DNA of 64,000 bases from Thalassoglobus neptunius (GCF_007859735.1 NZ_SIHI01000001.1:30748-94747); one strand, 5' to 3'; positions 8,640 through 18,283 are shown, numbered from the stretch's first letter. A program made the numbers and translations. Notes: a model not told the origin generated them from the sequence alone.

Positions 8640-9428
8640 GTGTCAAAGATCCTCGATCGCATCGTTGAACAGAAACTTCAGGACATTGCAGCTGCAAAGC
8701 GAGCAGTTCCTCACTCTCAACTACAAGCGTTGATCCCGAGTGCTCCACCTGTTCGCGGGTTTGTTGAGTCGCTTCGCAGCCATCACCCCATGGGCCTGAT
8801 TGCCGAAGTCAAACGAGCTTCTCCCTCAGCAGGGCTGATTCGAGAGGATTTCGATCCCGTCGAAATCGCAACTGAATATGCTGCCAACGGCGCGGCCTGC
8901 CTGAGTGTTCTCACAGATGAACACTTCTTTCAGGGTTCGCTCGAATATCTCGTTGCGGTTCGAAAAAGCGTCGAGATTCCGGTCCTCCGCAAGGACTTCA
9001 TTCTCGATGTCTACCAGATTGATGAAGCGAGAGTCGCTGGGGCGGATGCGATTTTGCTGATCGCAGAATGCCTCGACGACGAAACACTCAGTCGCCTTTA
9101 CGAGCACACCCATTCGCTCGGAATGCAAGCATTGGTGGAAATTTATGAGCCGCACAACCTCGAGCGGGTCCTCGCACTCTCTCCCCCGCTCATCGGAGTG
9201 AACAACCGGAATCTGCAAACGTTCGAGACTCGACTCGAGCACTGCACCGATCTCAGAAAATCGATTCCAGAGGAGATTCTGGTCGTGGGCGAAAGCGGAA
9301 TTCATTCGCACGACGACGTCCTGATGCTTCAGAACTCCGGTGTTCATGCGATTCTTGTCGGAGAATCGTTGATGCGGCAGCAACACGTCGGACAGGCAGT
9401 TCGCACTCTACTCGGAACAGAAAACTAA
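8640..9428 (+). CDS. trpC: Indole-3-glycerol-phosphate synthase
   Basis: TrpC closes the indole ring of 1-(2-carboxyphenylamino)-1-deoxyribulose-5-phosphate in tryptophan synthesis. The 262-residue TIM barrel shows LIAEVKRASPSAGLI (catalytic Lys), VLTDEHFFQGS, PVLRKDFILDVYQI, LLIAECL, ALVEIYEP, GVNNRNLQTF and VVGESGI in order, all family hallmarks. The start is GTG at 8640, which gives the expected N-terminus SKILDRIVEQK. The gene stands apart from other trp genes, and a Nudix-like gene follows 22 bases later, probably on the same transcript. Confidence 0.95.
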   Translation: MSKILDRIVEQKLQDIAAAKRAVPHSQLQALIPSAPPVRGFVESLRSHHPMGLIAEVKRASPSAGLIREDFDPVEIATEYAANGAACLSVLTDEHFFQGSLEYLVAVRKSVEIPVLRKDFILDVYQIDEARVAGADAILLIAECLDDETLSRLYEHTHSLGMQALVEIYEPHNLERVLALSPPLIGVNNRNLQTFETRLEHCTDLRKSIPEEILVVGESGIHSHDDVLMLQNSGVHAILVGESLMRQQHVGQAVRTLLGTEN

Positions 9429-9450
9429 CCAACCTTACAGGAGGGGTTCC

Positions 9451-10065
9451 ATGTCACTGGACCAGACGACCGTCGAACACGTTTTAGTCGTCCCGACGTT
9501 GTTGTTTCACGAAATCGGACACTTTCAGGGATACACGACGAACATTGAGCCCTACCTGGAAACACTGCTCGACCCAAGTTACGTGAGCTATCGTCCTCGC
9601 CACGAAGTTGAAGAAGACCCAAGCTACAAACAGCTCATCCCCTATTGCATCTTTCGCCACGAAGGAAAGGTCTTTTATTACCGACGTGGAAAGGAATCGG
9701 GAGAAGGTCGCCTTCACTCGAAACGCTCGATCGGGATCGGCGGTCATATTTCTTCGGACGATGCAACCTCGGGCTCGAACGTCTATCAGGTCGCGATGAA
9801 GCGGGAAATTGAGGAGGAAGTCTTTCTCGAGTCAGGGTTTAGCGAATCCTGTGTGGCACTCATCAACGATGATCAAACCGATGTCGGTCGTGTGCATCTT
9901 GGAATTGTTCACGTATTTGATCTGGAAGCGGCCAAAGTTCGCCCTCGCGAAACGTCGATCATAGAAGCAGGGTTTGAAGATCCGATGCAACTCGCAGAGA
10001 GTCGCGACGATTTTGAGACTTGGTCACAAATTTGCCTGGAGTTCCTGAATACTGGTCAAACGTGA
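9451..10065 (+). CDS. Nudix-fold hydrolase-like protein
   Basis: The protein has 204 residues. A Nudix-like core is suggested by GIGGHIS followed by the helix MKREIEEEVFLES, which matches the RExxEE part of the Nudix box. The spacing between the Gly pair and the Arg is longer than canonical because of an insert (SDDATSGSN). Substrate is unknown; nucleoside diphosphate derivatives are the family norm. A strong AGGAGGGG stands just before the ATG. The 22-base gap to trpC suggests co-expression, without a known pathway link. Confidence 0.65.
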   Translation: MSLDQTTVEHVLVVPTLLFHEIGHFQGYTTNIEPYLETLLDPSYVSYRPRHEVEEDPSYKQLIPYCIFRHEGKVFYYRRGKESGEGRLHSKRSIGIGGHISSDDATSGSNVYQVAMKREIEEEVFLESGFSESCVALINDDQTDVGRVHLGIVHVFDLEAAKVRPRETSIIEAGFEDPMQLAESRDDFETWSQICLEFLNTGQT

Positions 10066-10141
10066 ACAGCTCGTTCACATCCCAACCGAATTCCAGGAAA
10101 CAATTGTTGATGCATCAGACATAACAAAGGAGTGTGTGTCG

Positions 10142-10753
10142 ATGAAACTTATGCGGAGTTTGATCGTCGCTGGAGCGTTGACTGGCGTCGGAGTATCGAT
10201 CCTGCCCTCACAGTCTTGTGTCGCACAAGACCGTGCCCCCATGCAGCTAAGCGAAGAACAGCTTGGCGAGTCAATTGCTGCGATGGGAATTGAGGCAGAG
10301 AAGAAACAACAACGGTACGATTTTGCTTTTCGGGCCGTCATGGCGGAAGAAGAGTGGGAACTCTCGATGTCCGCCGTGCTGAGCCAGAACGGTGAAGACT
10401 TGTGGGTCATGGCCTGGCTGGATAAGCTTCCAAAGACTTCAGCCGAAGCCCCCAAAACTGCCCTGTTGCGCCTGCTTGCCCAAAACGACCAACTCGGGAA
10501 CGGCAAGTTCTTCGCCTATGTGCCAACAGCACGACGGTTCGTTTTGCAGCGAACTGTCCCGAACGAGGACCTGACATCCGCGAAACTTCGCGTCATCCTT
10601 CAGGATCTCGGCTCAACCGTTGTCGAAAACTACCCAATCTGGGCGGTTGCCAACTGGAATCCCACGGGAACACCAGCAGCTCCGACAGGAGCCCCGGCTC
10701 AATCGGCCTCACAATCGGGTGGACAACAATTTCAACAGCCAGTTCAACGTTGA
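10142..10753 (+). CDS. Secreted hypothetical protein
   Basis: A signal peptide is clear: MKLMRSLIVAGALTGVGVS, a hydrophobic core, then cleavage probably after CVAQ. The mature part of about 170 residues begins with helical, charged sequence and ends in a Pro/Ala/Gln-rich low-complexity tail (APTGAPAQSASQSGGQQ). I do not recognise a family. The ATG at 10142 is chosen over a GTG two codons upstream because AAAGGAG then sits nine bases away, whereas it would almost touch the GTG. Confidence 0.65.
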   Translation: MKLMRSLIVAGALTGVGVSILPSQSCVAQDRAPMQLSEEQLGESIAAMGIEAEKKQQRYDFAFRAVMAEEEWELSMSAVLSQNGEDLWVMAWLDKLPKTSAEAPKTALLRLLAQNDQLGNGKFFAYVPTARRFVLQRTVPNEDLTSAKLRVILQDLGSTVVENYPIWAVANWNPTGTPAAPTGAPAQSASQSGGQQFQQPVQR

Positions 10754-11251
10754 TGTTTGATTCCGGGGGGAGTCAGGCTGGGTCTCTTTGACTCAGCTGA
10801 AAACTCGACGTTGAATGACCGGGGGCGATACCCTGGCTGTAGCCGTAACCTCATCGACCGAAATTTTGCAGAAGCTCGTCCTGAGACGGACTGTGACTCA
10901 CAGGGGATTCTGATCCCCGCCCGATTCACTGTTTTTGGGACTGGAGCTGCGAGATTTCCGGGTCGATGGGATTACGGCTTGAGTCGTCCATGGAAATCAA
11001 TTCCAGACTGGTTCTGGTTCGGTGAAATGTTTATGCTGACAACCCATGTGTGGGAGGCAGTCTGCGTCGATCGCTGTTGGTGTCTCCCGTAACACAGTGA
11101 TTCACTGTCCTGCGAGGAATCCAGAGTGGTTCGCTGTGATAATGTCTCCCTCCAGATAACTGGTCAAAAACCGTACGGATCTTGGAGTGGACTGTTTGAT
11201 TGAGCCAGCAAATTGTTCTCGGAGTGAGAACTCAATCCTGAGGTGACCTGC
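10754..11251 (+). other. Long leader region before fabH
   Basis: About 500 bases hold no convincing gene; the open frame at 10757-11092 is Trp/Arg-rich with no ribosome site and is rejected. Near the 3' end, GTTCTC-GGAGT-GAGAAC (11215-11231) forms a hairpin ten bases before the fabH ribosome site. It could affect access to that site, but this is only an inference. Confidence 0.4.
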
Positions 11252-12310
11252 GTGGCGACCATAGCAGAAAAGGATTATGCGAAACCCACGCCGGGGAATG
11301 ACAAAACATTGTTTACTCGACGTACGAGTTCGCTTCTCGGTGTTCAAATTGCCGCTTGTGGCTCCTATTTGCCTGATCAAGTTGTGACAAATGAACAGCT
11401 TGATGAACGCTATGGGTGTGACCCGAACTGGATTGTGCAGCGAACGGGAATTCGCGAGCGTCGCCATTGTCCCGATGGGATGGCGACCAGCGACATGTGC
11501 ATCGAAGCATCACGCCAGGCAATTCGCTCTTCTGGAATCGATCCTCAGCAGATTGATCTCCTCGTCTGTGGAACATTCACACCGGATTATCATTGCCCGT
11601 CGACTGCTTGTCTGGTTCAGGACCAGTTAGGTCTCGACTGCCCTGCTTTCGACGCCGCAGCGGCATGTGCCGGCTTCATGTATGCACTCGTCACCGCAGC
11701 CCAATTTGTGGCCACGGGAAATGCTCGATACGCACTCGCTGTCGGGGGTGACCTGAACAGCAGAATTGTGAACCCGAAAGATCAGCGGACGTTTCCACTC
11801 TTTGGTGATGGAGCCGGTGCCGTTCTGATTACAAGAGGGACTCCTCATCAGGGTCTGATTTGCTATCAACTCGGATCTGATGGAAGTGGTGGTCCGCTGT
11901 TGGATCGGCCAGCCGGGGGAACGAAGGCTCCCATGACTCCAGAAGGTCTCGTCGCAGGGGAACACTTCCTCCGAATGGACGGTCGAAGCGTCTTCAAATG
12001 GGCGGTCCGCATGCTCGTTGACACGATTGAACTCGTGCTCAGCAAAAGCGGAATGACAGTCCACGACATTTCTCAGTTCGTGTTGCACCAAGCGAACATC
12101 CGAATCATCAACGCCGCAGCTGAACAGCTCGGGATTCCGCAAGAGAAGCTGTTCGTGAACCTCGACCGATACGGCAACACCTCCGGCGGATCGATTCCGA
12201 TTGCCCTCGACGAAGCTGTCCGCTCTGGGCACATTCAGTCGGGCGATGCTGTCCTCATGTGCGGATTCGGCGGTGGGCTGACTTGGGGAACCGGAGTCTT
12301 TCGCTGGTAG
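11252..12310 (+). CDS. fabH: 3-oxoacyl-ACP synthase III (FabH-type)
   Basis: This is a KAS III thiolase-fold enzyme that condenses an acyl-CoA with malonyl-ACP to start fatty-acid chains. The catalytic Cys lies in AAAACAGFMY (about residue 139), the His in FVLHQANIRII, and the Asn in YGNTSGGSIPIAL. The Cys-His-Asn triad is therefore complete. Start choice: the GTG at 11252 has GAGGTGA six bases upstream; an in-frame GTG at 11243 lies inside that ribosome site and is rejected. The first ~30 residues form an extension before the usual first strand (GVQIAACGSYLP). No other fab genes adjoin, so a specialised KAS III role cannot be excluded. Confidence 0.88.
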   Translation: MATIAEKDYAKPTPGNDKTLFTRRTSSLLGVQIAACGSYLPDQVVTNEQLDERYGCDPNWIVQRTGIRERRHCPDGMATSDMCIEASRQAIRSSGIDPQQIDLLVCGTFTPDYHCPSTACLVQDQLGLDCPAFDAAAACAGFMYALVTAAQFVATGNARYALAVGGDLNSRIVNPKDQRTFPLFGDGAGAVLITRGTPHQGLICYQLGSDGSGGPLLDRPAGGTKAPMTPEGLVAGEHFLRMDGRSVFKWAVRMLVDTIELVLSKSGMTVHDISQFVLHQANIRIINAAAEQLGIPQEKLFVNLDRYGNTSGGSIPIALDEAVRSGHIQSGDAVLMCGFGGGLTWGTGVFRW

Positions 12311-12441
12311 AAGATTTCTGAAGCCGGTCGAATCAACTCAGGCAGCGTCTCTGCAAGAGTTCGAAACAGGCTGAACTGCGCACTCGATAGCCATCACGAC
12401 AGCTGCTCCGCAATGATCACCGCGTCTGCGACCGATCGCCA

Positions 12442-13308
12442 TCAACTGTAGTACGACTCGACTGCTAACCCTGTTCGCGTTCTAACACGCTCAGCGATGG
12501 CGTCGACTTCTTCATTGAGCAGCGGTGCGACAAAGCTTTCGGCGGGCTGGCGGGCGACGGTGTAAACCTGAACGAGACTGAGTTGGCCTCCCGATTCGAG
12601 AACGTCCTTGAGGCGATCAATGTAGGCTTCAATTTCCTCAGAAGTCGGTGGCTCGCCATGCACTCGCATGAAGAGACTTTGGATGACAAGCGGACGAACG
12701 CGAGAAGCGTCAAGAATGTTGTCGAGAACCTGCTGAAAGCGGATTTTCGTTCGATCAACAAGCTGGAAATACTCGCTTGTTCCGGCGTCGAGTTTCGCCC
12801 AGATTTCACCCTGATTCTCATCCAGCAGCTTGAGGCCGCGCTGGACAACCGGGCGATGAAACATGCTGGCGTTCGTAATGAGCACCATTTTGACAGCATC
12901 AAGCCCGAGAGAGGCTTTCAGCTGAGCGGCTCGTTCGATGATTTCGTCGAAATTCCGATACGTGGTCGGCTCGCCGTCTCCTGAGAACGCGATGTCGTTC
13001 AAACGTTGAAATTCGGATGGAACGTCCGCGAATCGGGGATCGGTGAAGATTTCTCCCGACGAGACAAATTCCAGCATCCCTGCGAGTTCGTCGAAGAGTT
13101 GTTCGAACTCAACAAACTGCGTGACCGATTCGGATCGCCGATCGACCTGACAGTAGATGCAGTCGAAGTTGCACACTTTGTCGGGATTGAGATTTACCCC
13201 GATCGAAATTCCCTTGCTACGTCGAGACAGGACCGGATAGACGAACCGATTCTGTTCGTATTGTCGCGGGTGCGATCGGTGCTGCCGAACGGATGGAGAA
13301 TTCGTCAT
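12442..13308 (-). CDS. Radical SAM protein
   Basis: The 4Fe-4S cluster motif is CNFDCIYC, preceded by GISIGVNLNPDKV and followed by QVDRR. The glycine-rich SAM-contact strand is IAFSGDGEPTTY. This resembles the COG0731 group of Fe-S oxidoreductases, related to wyosine-type enzymes but common in bacteria without a known substrate. The protein is about 288 residues long and ends in a domain without extra Cys clusters. The ATG at 13308 is used; a TTG three codons upstream is an alternative. It lies downstream of serA on the same strand but behind a terminator, so it is probably expressed separately. Confidence 0.82.
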   Translation of the reverse strand: MTNSPSVRQHRSHPRQYEQNRFVYPVLSRRSKGISIGVNLNPDKVCNFDCIYCQVDRRSESVTQFVEFEQLFDELAGMLEFVSSGEIFTDPRFADVPSEFQRLNDIAFSGDGEPTTYRNFDEIIERAAQLKASLGLDAVKMVLITNASMFHRPVVQRGLKLLDENQGEIWAKLDAGTSEYFQLVDRTKIRFQQVLDNILDASRVRPLVIQSLFMRVHGEPPTSEEIEAYIDRLKDVLESGGQLSLVQVYTVARQPAESFVAPLLNEEVDAIAERVRTRTGLAVESYYS

Positions 13309-13338
13309 GGTGCTCAAGCTGACTCACAGAAGGAATAA

Positions 13339-13366
13339 AATGGGCCGGACACCGCAGCATCCGGCC
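13339..13366 (-). terminator. Terminator downstream of serA
   Basis: A seven-base GC-rich stem GGCCGGA/TCCGGCC (13343-13366) lies 62 bases after the serA stop. Read on the minus strand it is followed by CATTTTATT. This fits a rho-independent terminator for serA. Confidence 0.7.
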
Positions 13367-13428
13367 ATTCGATTATAGGTTCAGCAGTCACCAAGACGAG
13401 ATCTATTGTTCGCTCGCCAGGAAATTCC

Positions 13429-15069
13429 CTACAGGCCCAGCCAAGGCAATGGAGCTTTGGCAGGAGGAAGATTGACCAGTTGAACTCCGGTCACGTCGGG
13501 GTGTCCCTGAACTTCCTTGAGCGCTTCTTCTGAAGGAGCATTGTCGAGATTCAGAACCGCGACAGCTTCTCCTCCGGGCTCGTTTTTCTCACGGCCAAGT
13601 GCCATGTGAGAGATATTCACCTGATGCTTGCCAAAGGTTGTGCCAATCGCTCCGATCAATCCCGGAACGTCTTTATGGCGATAAATCAGCATCAATCCGT
13701 CGAGGTATGCGTCGAGCTGGTAGTCATTCAGCTTCACCAGACGTAGGAAATCGTTTCCGAACGTTGTGCCGCCTGCGGTGATTTCTCGCTGGTCTGTGCG
13801 AACAGTCGCGGAGATCATTGTGGCAAATGCACCTGTTTCCGAAGTCGACGTTTGCGAAATGGCAATTCCGCGATCTTTGGCCGTCACATCGGAATTCACA
13901 ATGCTGACAGTATCATCAAGCGCGGCCGAAAGAAGCCCGGATGTGAACGCACTCGTGATCAGTTTGACAGGCTGCGAAGTCACATCACCGCGATACTGAA
14001 GTTCTGCCCCTTTGATTCCTTCCGATCCTGCCAGCTGAGCCAGCATTAAGCCCAATCGATAGGCGAGATCGAGATAAGCTTTGGCAGCTTCGAGTTCTTT
14101 CCCGGAGATCGGGACCATGTTAACGGCGGAACGGATTTCGTTTCGCGTCAAAAAGTTGCAGACAATTTCGGCCGCTTCGACTGCCACCTGTTCTTGTGCT
14201 TCTTCTGTCGAAGCTCCGAGGTGAGGAGTACACAGCACGTTCGGATAGCTCGCCAGCTTGTCGTTGGCGCCAGCCTTCTCCGTCACATAGACATCGAGAG
14301 CCGCCCCGCCCACCTGACCGGATTCGAGGCCTTCGAGGAGGGCTTCTTCGTCGATGATTCCGCCGCGGGCACAGTTAACGAGCCGCACGCCTTCTTTCAT
14401 CTTCTTCAGGCGTTCGGCATTGATCAGTCCGCGAGTTTCATCAGTCAGAGGCGTGTGAACTGTGACCAGATCGCACTTCACGAGCAATTCGTCAATGTCT
14501 CTGTAGAGTTCGATATTCTGTTCGGCAGCCCGTTCCTCACTCAGGAACGGATCGTAGCCGAGCACGTTCATTTCCAGTCCATTACAACGTCTGGCGACGG
14601 CCAGCCCGATTCGGCCGAGTCCGATCACACCGACAGTCTTCCCGGCCAGCTGAGTTCCGGTGAAGAGTTTTCGATCCCAGCGGCCTTCTCTCATCGATTG
14701 CGAGGCAGGACCGATATTGCGGCACAGCCCCATCATCATCGCAATCGTTTGCTCTGCTGTGCTGAGCGTGTTTCCATCGGGAGTATTTGAAACGACAATT
14801 CCCTGTCTTGTGGCAGCCACCAAATCGACGTTGTCGACTCCAACTCCTGCACGGGCAACGACTTTCAGCCGTTTCTGACCACTGAGAACGTCTTCGGTCA
14901 GTTTCGTTCCACTTCGGATGACAATTCCATCCGTCGTTGCGAGTGCCTCTTTCAGTGCGCTGGGGTCCTTGTGGATCTCTGGCTCATAAACCAGATCGAT
15001 CTCCGGATGATCTTCAAGAAGTTTCAGACCAATTGGGGAAAGGTTGTCGCTGACAAGGACGCGATACAT
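13429..15069 (-). CDS. serA: D-3-phosphoglycerate dehydrogenase
   Basis: SerA oxidises 3-phosphoglycerate in the first step of serine synthesis. The 546-residue long form shows VVARAGVGVDNVDL, the NAD loop GVIGLGRIGLAVARR, the catalytic Arg in NCARGGIIDE, and the His in CTPHLGAST. An intervening domain (about residues 310-450) and a C-terminal ACT domain (about 470-546, with DVPGLIGAIGTTFGKHQVNISHM) follow, as in type-I PGDH where serine may act as an effector. The length fits the family. It is divergent from the OsmC gene, with a perfect palindrome between them. Confidence 0.95.
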   Translation of the reverse strand: MYRVLVSDNLSPIGLKLLEDHPEIDLVYEPEIHKDPSALKEALATTDGIVIRSGTKLTEDVLSGQKRLKVVARAGVGVDNVDLVAATRQGIVVSNTPDGNTLSTAEQTIAMMMGLCRNIGPASQSMREGRWDRKLFTGTQLAGKTVGVIGLGRIGLAVARRCNGLEMNVLGYDPFLSEERAAEQNIELYRDIDELLVKCDLVTVHTPLTDETRGLINAERLKKMKEGVRLVNCARGGIIDEEALLEGLESGQVGGAALDVYVTEKAGANDKLASYPNVLCTPHLGASTEEAQEQVAVEAAEIVCNFLTRNEIRSAVNMVPISGKELEAAKAYLDLAYRLGLMLAQLAGSEGIKGAELQYRGDVTSQPVKLITSAFTSGLLSAALDDTVSIVNSDVTAKDRGIAISQTSTSETGAFATMISATVRTDQREITAGGTTFGNDFLRLVKLNDYQLDAYLDGLMLIYRHKDVPGLIGAIGTTFGKHQVNISHMALGREKNEPGGEAVAVLNLDNAPSEEALKEVQGHPDVTGVQLVNLPPAKAPLPWLGL

Positions 15070-15377
15070 GGGAATTCCTCGAATCCATTCCGGACCGGGT
15101 TTGAAAAGAACGAGCTGTGAAACCTGCTGTTTCAGGCGTCATAGTTGGGACGACTGCGCAGAGGGTGTAGCATAGAGGACAAGGGACACGCGCCAAGGGT
15201 TCAACGATCAGATGGCCCTTGTTCCAAACCTTCGGAAACTCATTCAAAGAATTCTGCGGTCCCAGCGAACTGCGTGTTCACGAGTCTGTACACTGTGAAA
15301 TTCGAAAACCGATCCGGACTGATCGGTTTTCGAATGAGTTTTCGCCCAACTATTCGCCTGAATCAGAGGAGTGAACA
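15070..15377. promoter_or_regulatory. Divergent promoter region of serA and the OsmC gene, with a 14-bp palindrome
   Basis: No gene is seen here. At 15301-15334 the arms TTCGAAAACCGATC and GATCGGTTTTCGAA are perfect inverted repeats around CGGACT. Because the flanking genes are divergent, a terminator is not needed here; an operator or a 5' leader hairpin of the OsmC mRNA is more likely. No T-run follows on the plus strand, while AAAGA-like sequence is found on the other side. Confidence 0.5.
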
Positions 15378-15881
15378 TTGACCCCGGACGAACTTCGACA
15401 GCTTCAAGCTCCGTGGAAAGAGAAATTTCGATTGAGTTCCGACGCAGCGCAAGCGACACTCTCAGCAAAGGGTGTTGTCGATGTGGAACGCGTCGCTTGC
15501 CGAATTCACGAAAGCGAACCTCAAGCGCGAACTGCAGGTCTCCATCCGATGGCAGGCGGAGACGGAACCGATGCCTGCGCTGCTGAGATGCTGCTTGAAG
15601 CCCTTGTCGGCTGTGCAGGTGTGACCTTCGCAGCTGTCAGCACTGCAATGGGGCTGACAATCGAAGACGCTCAAATGTTGGTCGAAGGCGATCTCGACTT
15701 TCGCGGTACTCTGGGAATCGATCGGTCGGTGCCAGTCGGTTTCACTGAGATCCGAGTTCAATTCGAAATCAAATCGGACGCAACCGATGAAACACTCTCG
15801 AAAGCGGTCGAACTGGCCGAGCGGTACTGTGTTGTGGCGCAAACATTGAAATCGGTTCAGTCGAGCTGGAAGAGAAGCTGA
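15378..15881 (+). CDS. OsmC family protein
   Basis: The protein has 167 residues with the OsmC/Ohr fold signatures. The first conserved Cys lies in LLEALVGCAGVTFAAV and the second in LAERYCVVAQTLK, the pair that reduces organic or inorganic hydroperoxides in characterised members. The TTG start at 15378 has GAGGAG at good distance (GAGGAGTGAACATTG) and gives the residues TPDELRQLQAPWKEKF. The palindrome 45 bases upstream may regulate it. It may be involved in redox defence; the OsmC subgroup cannot be fixed by eye. Confidence 0.82.
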   Translation: MTPDELRQLQAPWKEKFRLSSDAAQATLSAKGVVDVERVACRIHESEPQARTAGLHPMAGGDGTDACAAEMLLEALVGCAGVTFAAVSTAMGLTIEDAQMLVEGDLDFRGTLGIDRSVPVGFTEIRVQFEIKSDATDETLSKAVELAERYCVVAQTLKSVQSSWKRS

Positions 15882-15936
15882 CGGAATGTTTCGGGCAGGG
15901 AAGTTTTATTCAGAGCTTTGGCGGGGAGTAGAGTGA

Positions 15937-17376
15937 GTGTCGGATTCTCAAGAAGAGCCGTTGTCGATCTACTGTCCGGCCTGCAACGAGTCGTTTGTTC
16001 GTGTGCAGGCAGACACGCTGTGCCCGCAATGTGGGATGCCGATTTCCGCGGGCGACAATTCTTACCTCAAGACAATGCTCTGGAAGTCCGCCGAAGAATG
16101 GATCAGTCGATCGGAGGCGCTGCAAGCCGCGAAAGATCGGCAGATCGAAGCACTCATCGGAAAAACTCTCGAGAAGTATTTTCTGCAGTCGCTTCTCGGA
16201 CGAGGCGGAATGGGATGGGTCTTTCTCGGACGACACCTGCAACTCAACCGTTCGTGCGCCGTCAAGGTTCTGTCGCCGGATCTTGTGGCCCGAGATCCCG
16301 ACTATTTGGACCGCTTCTGCACTGAAGGTCAGGCGGCCGCCTCAATCGTGCATCCCAATGTCGTGACCGTGCATGCAATTGGTCAGACAGACGATCTCAA
16401 CTTTCTTGAAATGGAATACGTTCCCGGACGTTCATTGCAGACGGAAATCCGGAACGGTCCTCTTCTCATTCCTCGCGCGACGTTTCTGGCTCTCGGAATT
16501 GCGAACGGACTGGCAGCCGCTCATCGGCTGGGAATTGTTCATCGAGACTTGAAACCGGACAACGTGCTTCTGACGCATCACGGTGTTCCGAAAATCAGCG
16601 ACTTCGGACTCGCGAAGCGTCTGCACGGAAACTCCTATTTCGAAATGCCGGGGACTCTGGCGGGAACGCCTCACTTCATGGCTCCCGAACTCTTCAGTGG
16701 AGTCGAAGCTTCCCCTGCGAGTGATGTCTACGCGCTGGGTGTCTGCTTTTATTACATGCTTACCGGAAGACTTCCGTTTCCTCGGCGAAAGATGCAGGAT
16801 CTCGTCTCAGCAGCCACGACCGAGACCGCCCCGAACATTCGTGAACTCCGTCCGGAACTTCCGCTCGAATTGTGTGAGTGTCTTGGGCTGATGATGGAGA
16901 AGAGTCCGCAGAATCGTCCACGAGATGGAATCGAAGCGTCACAGCTTCTTCAGGCGGTTCTCGGTCAAACGCGCGACCTTGAGTCGTTGATGCACGAAGC
17001 GTTCGATCACACGCGTCATGTCAGCTGGGTGCGTCGAGGCGAAGAATATCAGATTGATGTTGCGCTCCCTGATCAGCGAAGACAAACCGTCTTTGTCACT
17101 CACAGCAACCACCGCTATCACGAGCGACTTTTGCAGATCTACAGTATCTGCTGTCCGGCGGAACCGCATTACTTTCCGGCGGCATTGAGATTGAATTCTC
17201 GAATCTCACACGGGGCGTTGGCACTGAGAGATGTGGAGGACCAGGAGTATTTCGTCATCACATGCTCTTATCCCCGATCGACTGTTGACGGAGAAGAGAT
17301 TCAGAAGAGCGTTCTCGAAATCGCCTCACATGCTGACGCTGTCGAACTGTTGCTGACCGGGAAAGACGTCAACTGA
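15937..17376 (+). CDS. Ser/Thr protein kinase with N-terminal zinc ribbon
   Basis: A Cys4 ribbon opens the protein (CPACNESF near residue 13, CPQCG near 29). The Hanks-type kinase domain runs from about 80 to 350. The P-loop is LLGRGGMGWVFLG, the ATP Lys is K110 in CAVKVL, the catalytic loop is HRDLKPDN (202-209), the Mg site is DFG at 222-224, and the activation segment ends in APELF. It should be an active cytoplasmic kinase. The last ~130 residues are an unrecognised domain with no membrane segment, unlike PknB-type kinases. The start is GTG 15937, 55 bases after the OsmC stop. Confidence 0.88.
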   Translation: MSDSQEEPLSIYCPACNESFVRVQADTLCPQCGMPISAGDNSYLKTMLWKSAEEWISRSEALQAAKDRQIEALIGKTLEKYFLQSLLGRGGMGWVFLGRHLQLNRSCAVKVLSPDLVARDPDYLDRFCTEGQAAASIVHPNVVTVHAIGQTDDLNFLEMEYVPGRSLQTEIRNGPLLIPRATFLALGIANGLAAAHRLGIVHRDLKPDNVLLTHHGVPKISDFGLAKRLHGNSYFEMPGTLAGTPHFMAPELFSGVEASPASDVYALGVCFYYMLTGRLPFPRRKMQDLVSAATTETAPNIRELRPELPLELCECLGLMMEKSPQNRPRDGIEASQLLQAVLGQTRDLESLMHEAFDHTRHVSWVRRGEEYQIDVALPDQRRQTVFVTHSNHRYHERLLQIYSICCPAEPHYFPAALRLNSRISHGALALRDVEDQEYFVITCSYPRSTVDGEEIQKSVLEIASHADAVELLLTGKDVN

Positions 17377-17416
17377 TCGTGGCATCGACTGATTCGTCAC
17401 GGCAATGAACCGGCTG

Positions 17417-18283
17417 TCAGCGAAGAATTGATGACTTACGAAACAGGCGTTTTCCTTTTCGAAGAGCAGCGGTTTCGAGCCGGTCTCTTCGCTTCCTGCA
17501 GAGCTTGACGGTCTTGCGAAGAGTTTTGCGGGAGACTCCCGCTTTGCGAAGCGACGATTTGCCGGGTTGCGTCGTGATCGCTTCGATGAATAAAGCTAAA
17601 TCGTGGTCGTCTCCAAGCCTGGAAGCGATCTTCTTCGCTGGGCGAAGCCGTGAGTCCATGACATCTTCGTTGAATTCCGACAGAAGTTGGCACTGGTGCC
17701 AGTGATACTTGACGTGTTTTCTCCATTCATGCAAATGGGGTGTCGCTCGCGACTTCGCAGCTTTCCGCATCGACCTTCGGCTTTGACGGTATGTCTTCTC
17801 AAACCCGTCAATCACACTCTTTTCGACATGTTCGGGTTTCCAGTTTGTGGAACGATCGATTGTCGATTGAATTTGATCGAGGAGTGAAGCTTGAAGTTCT
17901 GTTGTATCGACTCGGGAATCCGGACGACTGAACATCGAACGGATCGCGTCCAATTGCTTATCAGGAATTTTTACAGCGAGTTTCTTCTCAATCGACGCGA
18001 ATGTTTCCGCCAGCGAATCAACATCTCGAATGGCTGAAATTCTGCGGGCTTGATCTCTCAGAATTTTGTTTTCGATGCGGTAGGTGTTCGGCATTATCGG
18101 GCGAGCAAGACGGAGGAGTGCCCGCAATCTTTTGAAGCAACGTCGCAGTAAGTGAATCGATCGCGCCCGGTCGCTCTCAAGCTTTGTCACCAGACGTCGG
18201 GCTTCGGTCAGTTGCTCGACGGCAACTCGTCGAATTTCTTCGCACTCTCGCTGGTCGGGTTCGATTCTGAATGACGCGTTCAT
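17417..18283 (-). CDS. CHAD domain protein
   Basis: The 288-residue protein is strongly basic and mostly helical, with regularly placed His, Arg and Lys residues (SIHLLRRCFKRLRALLRLARP, HLHEWRKHVKYHWHQCQ). These are the hallmarks of the CHAD domain, which binds inorganic polyphosphate. Two helical halves are visible, at about residues 10-140 and 155-285. It has no attached CYTH domain. The gene converges on the kinase gene and is separate from the transporter gene upstream. Confidence 0.78.
   Translation of the reverse strand: MNASFRIEPDQRECEEIRRVAVEQLTEARRLVTKLESDRARSIHLLRRCFKRLRALLRLARPIMPNTYRIENKILRDQARRISAIRDVDSLAETFASIEKKLAVKIPDKQLDAIRSMFSRPDSRVDTTELQASLLDQIQSTIDRSTNWKPEHVEKSVIDGFEKTYRQSRRSMRKAAKSRATPHLHEWRKHVKYHWHQCQLLSEFNEDVMDSRLRPAKKIASRLGDDHDLALFIEAITTQPGKSSLRKAGVSRKTLRKTVKLCRKRRDRLETAALRKGKRLFRKSSILR

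Noticed and set aside
10757..11092. Open frame of 111 residues before fabH
   Set aside because: No ribosome site, Trp/Arg-rich odd composition, and no protein-like pattern; treated as leader DNA.
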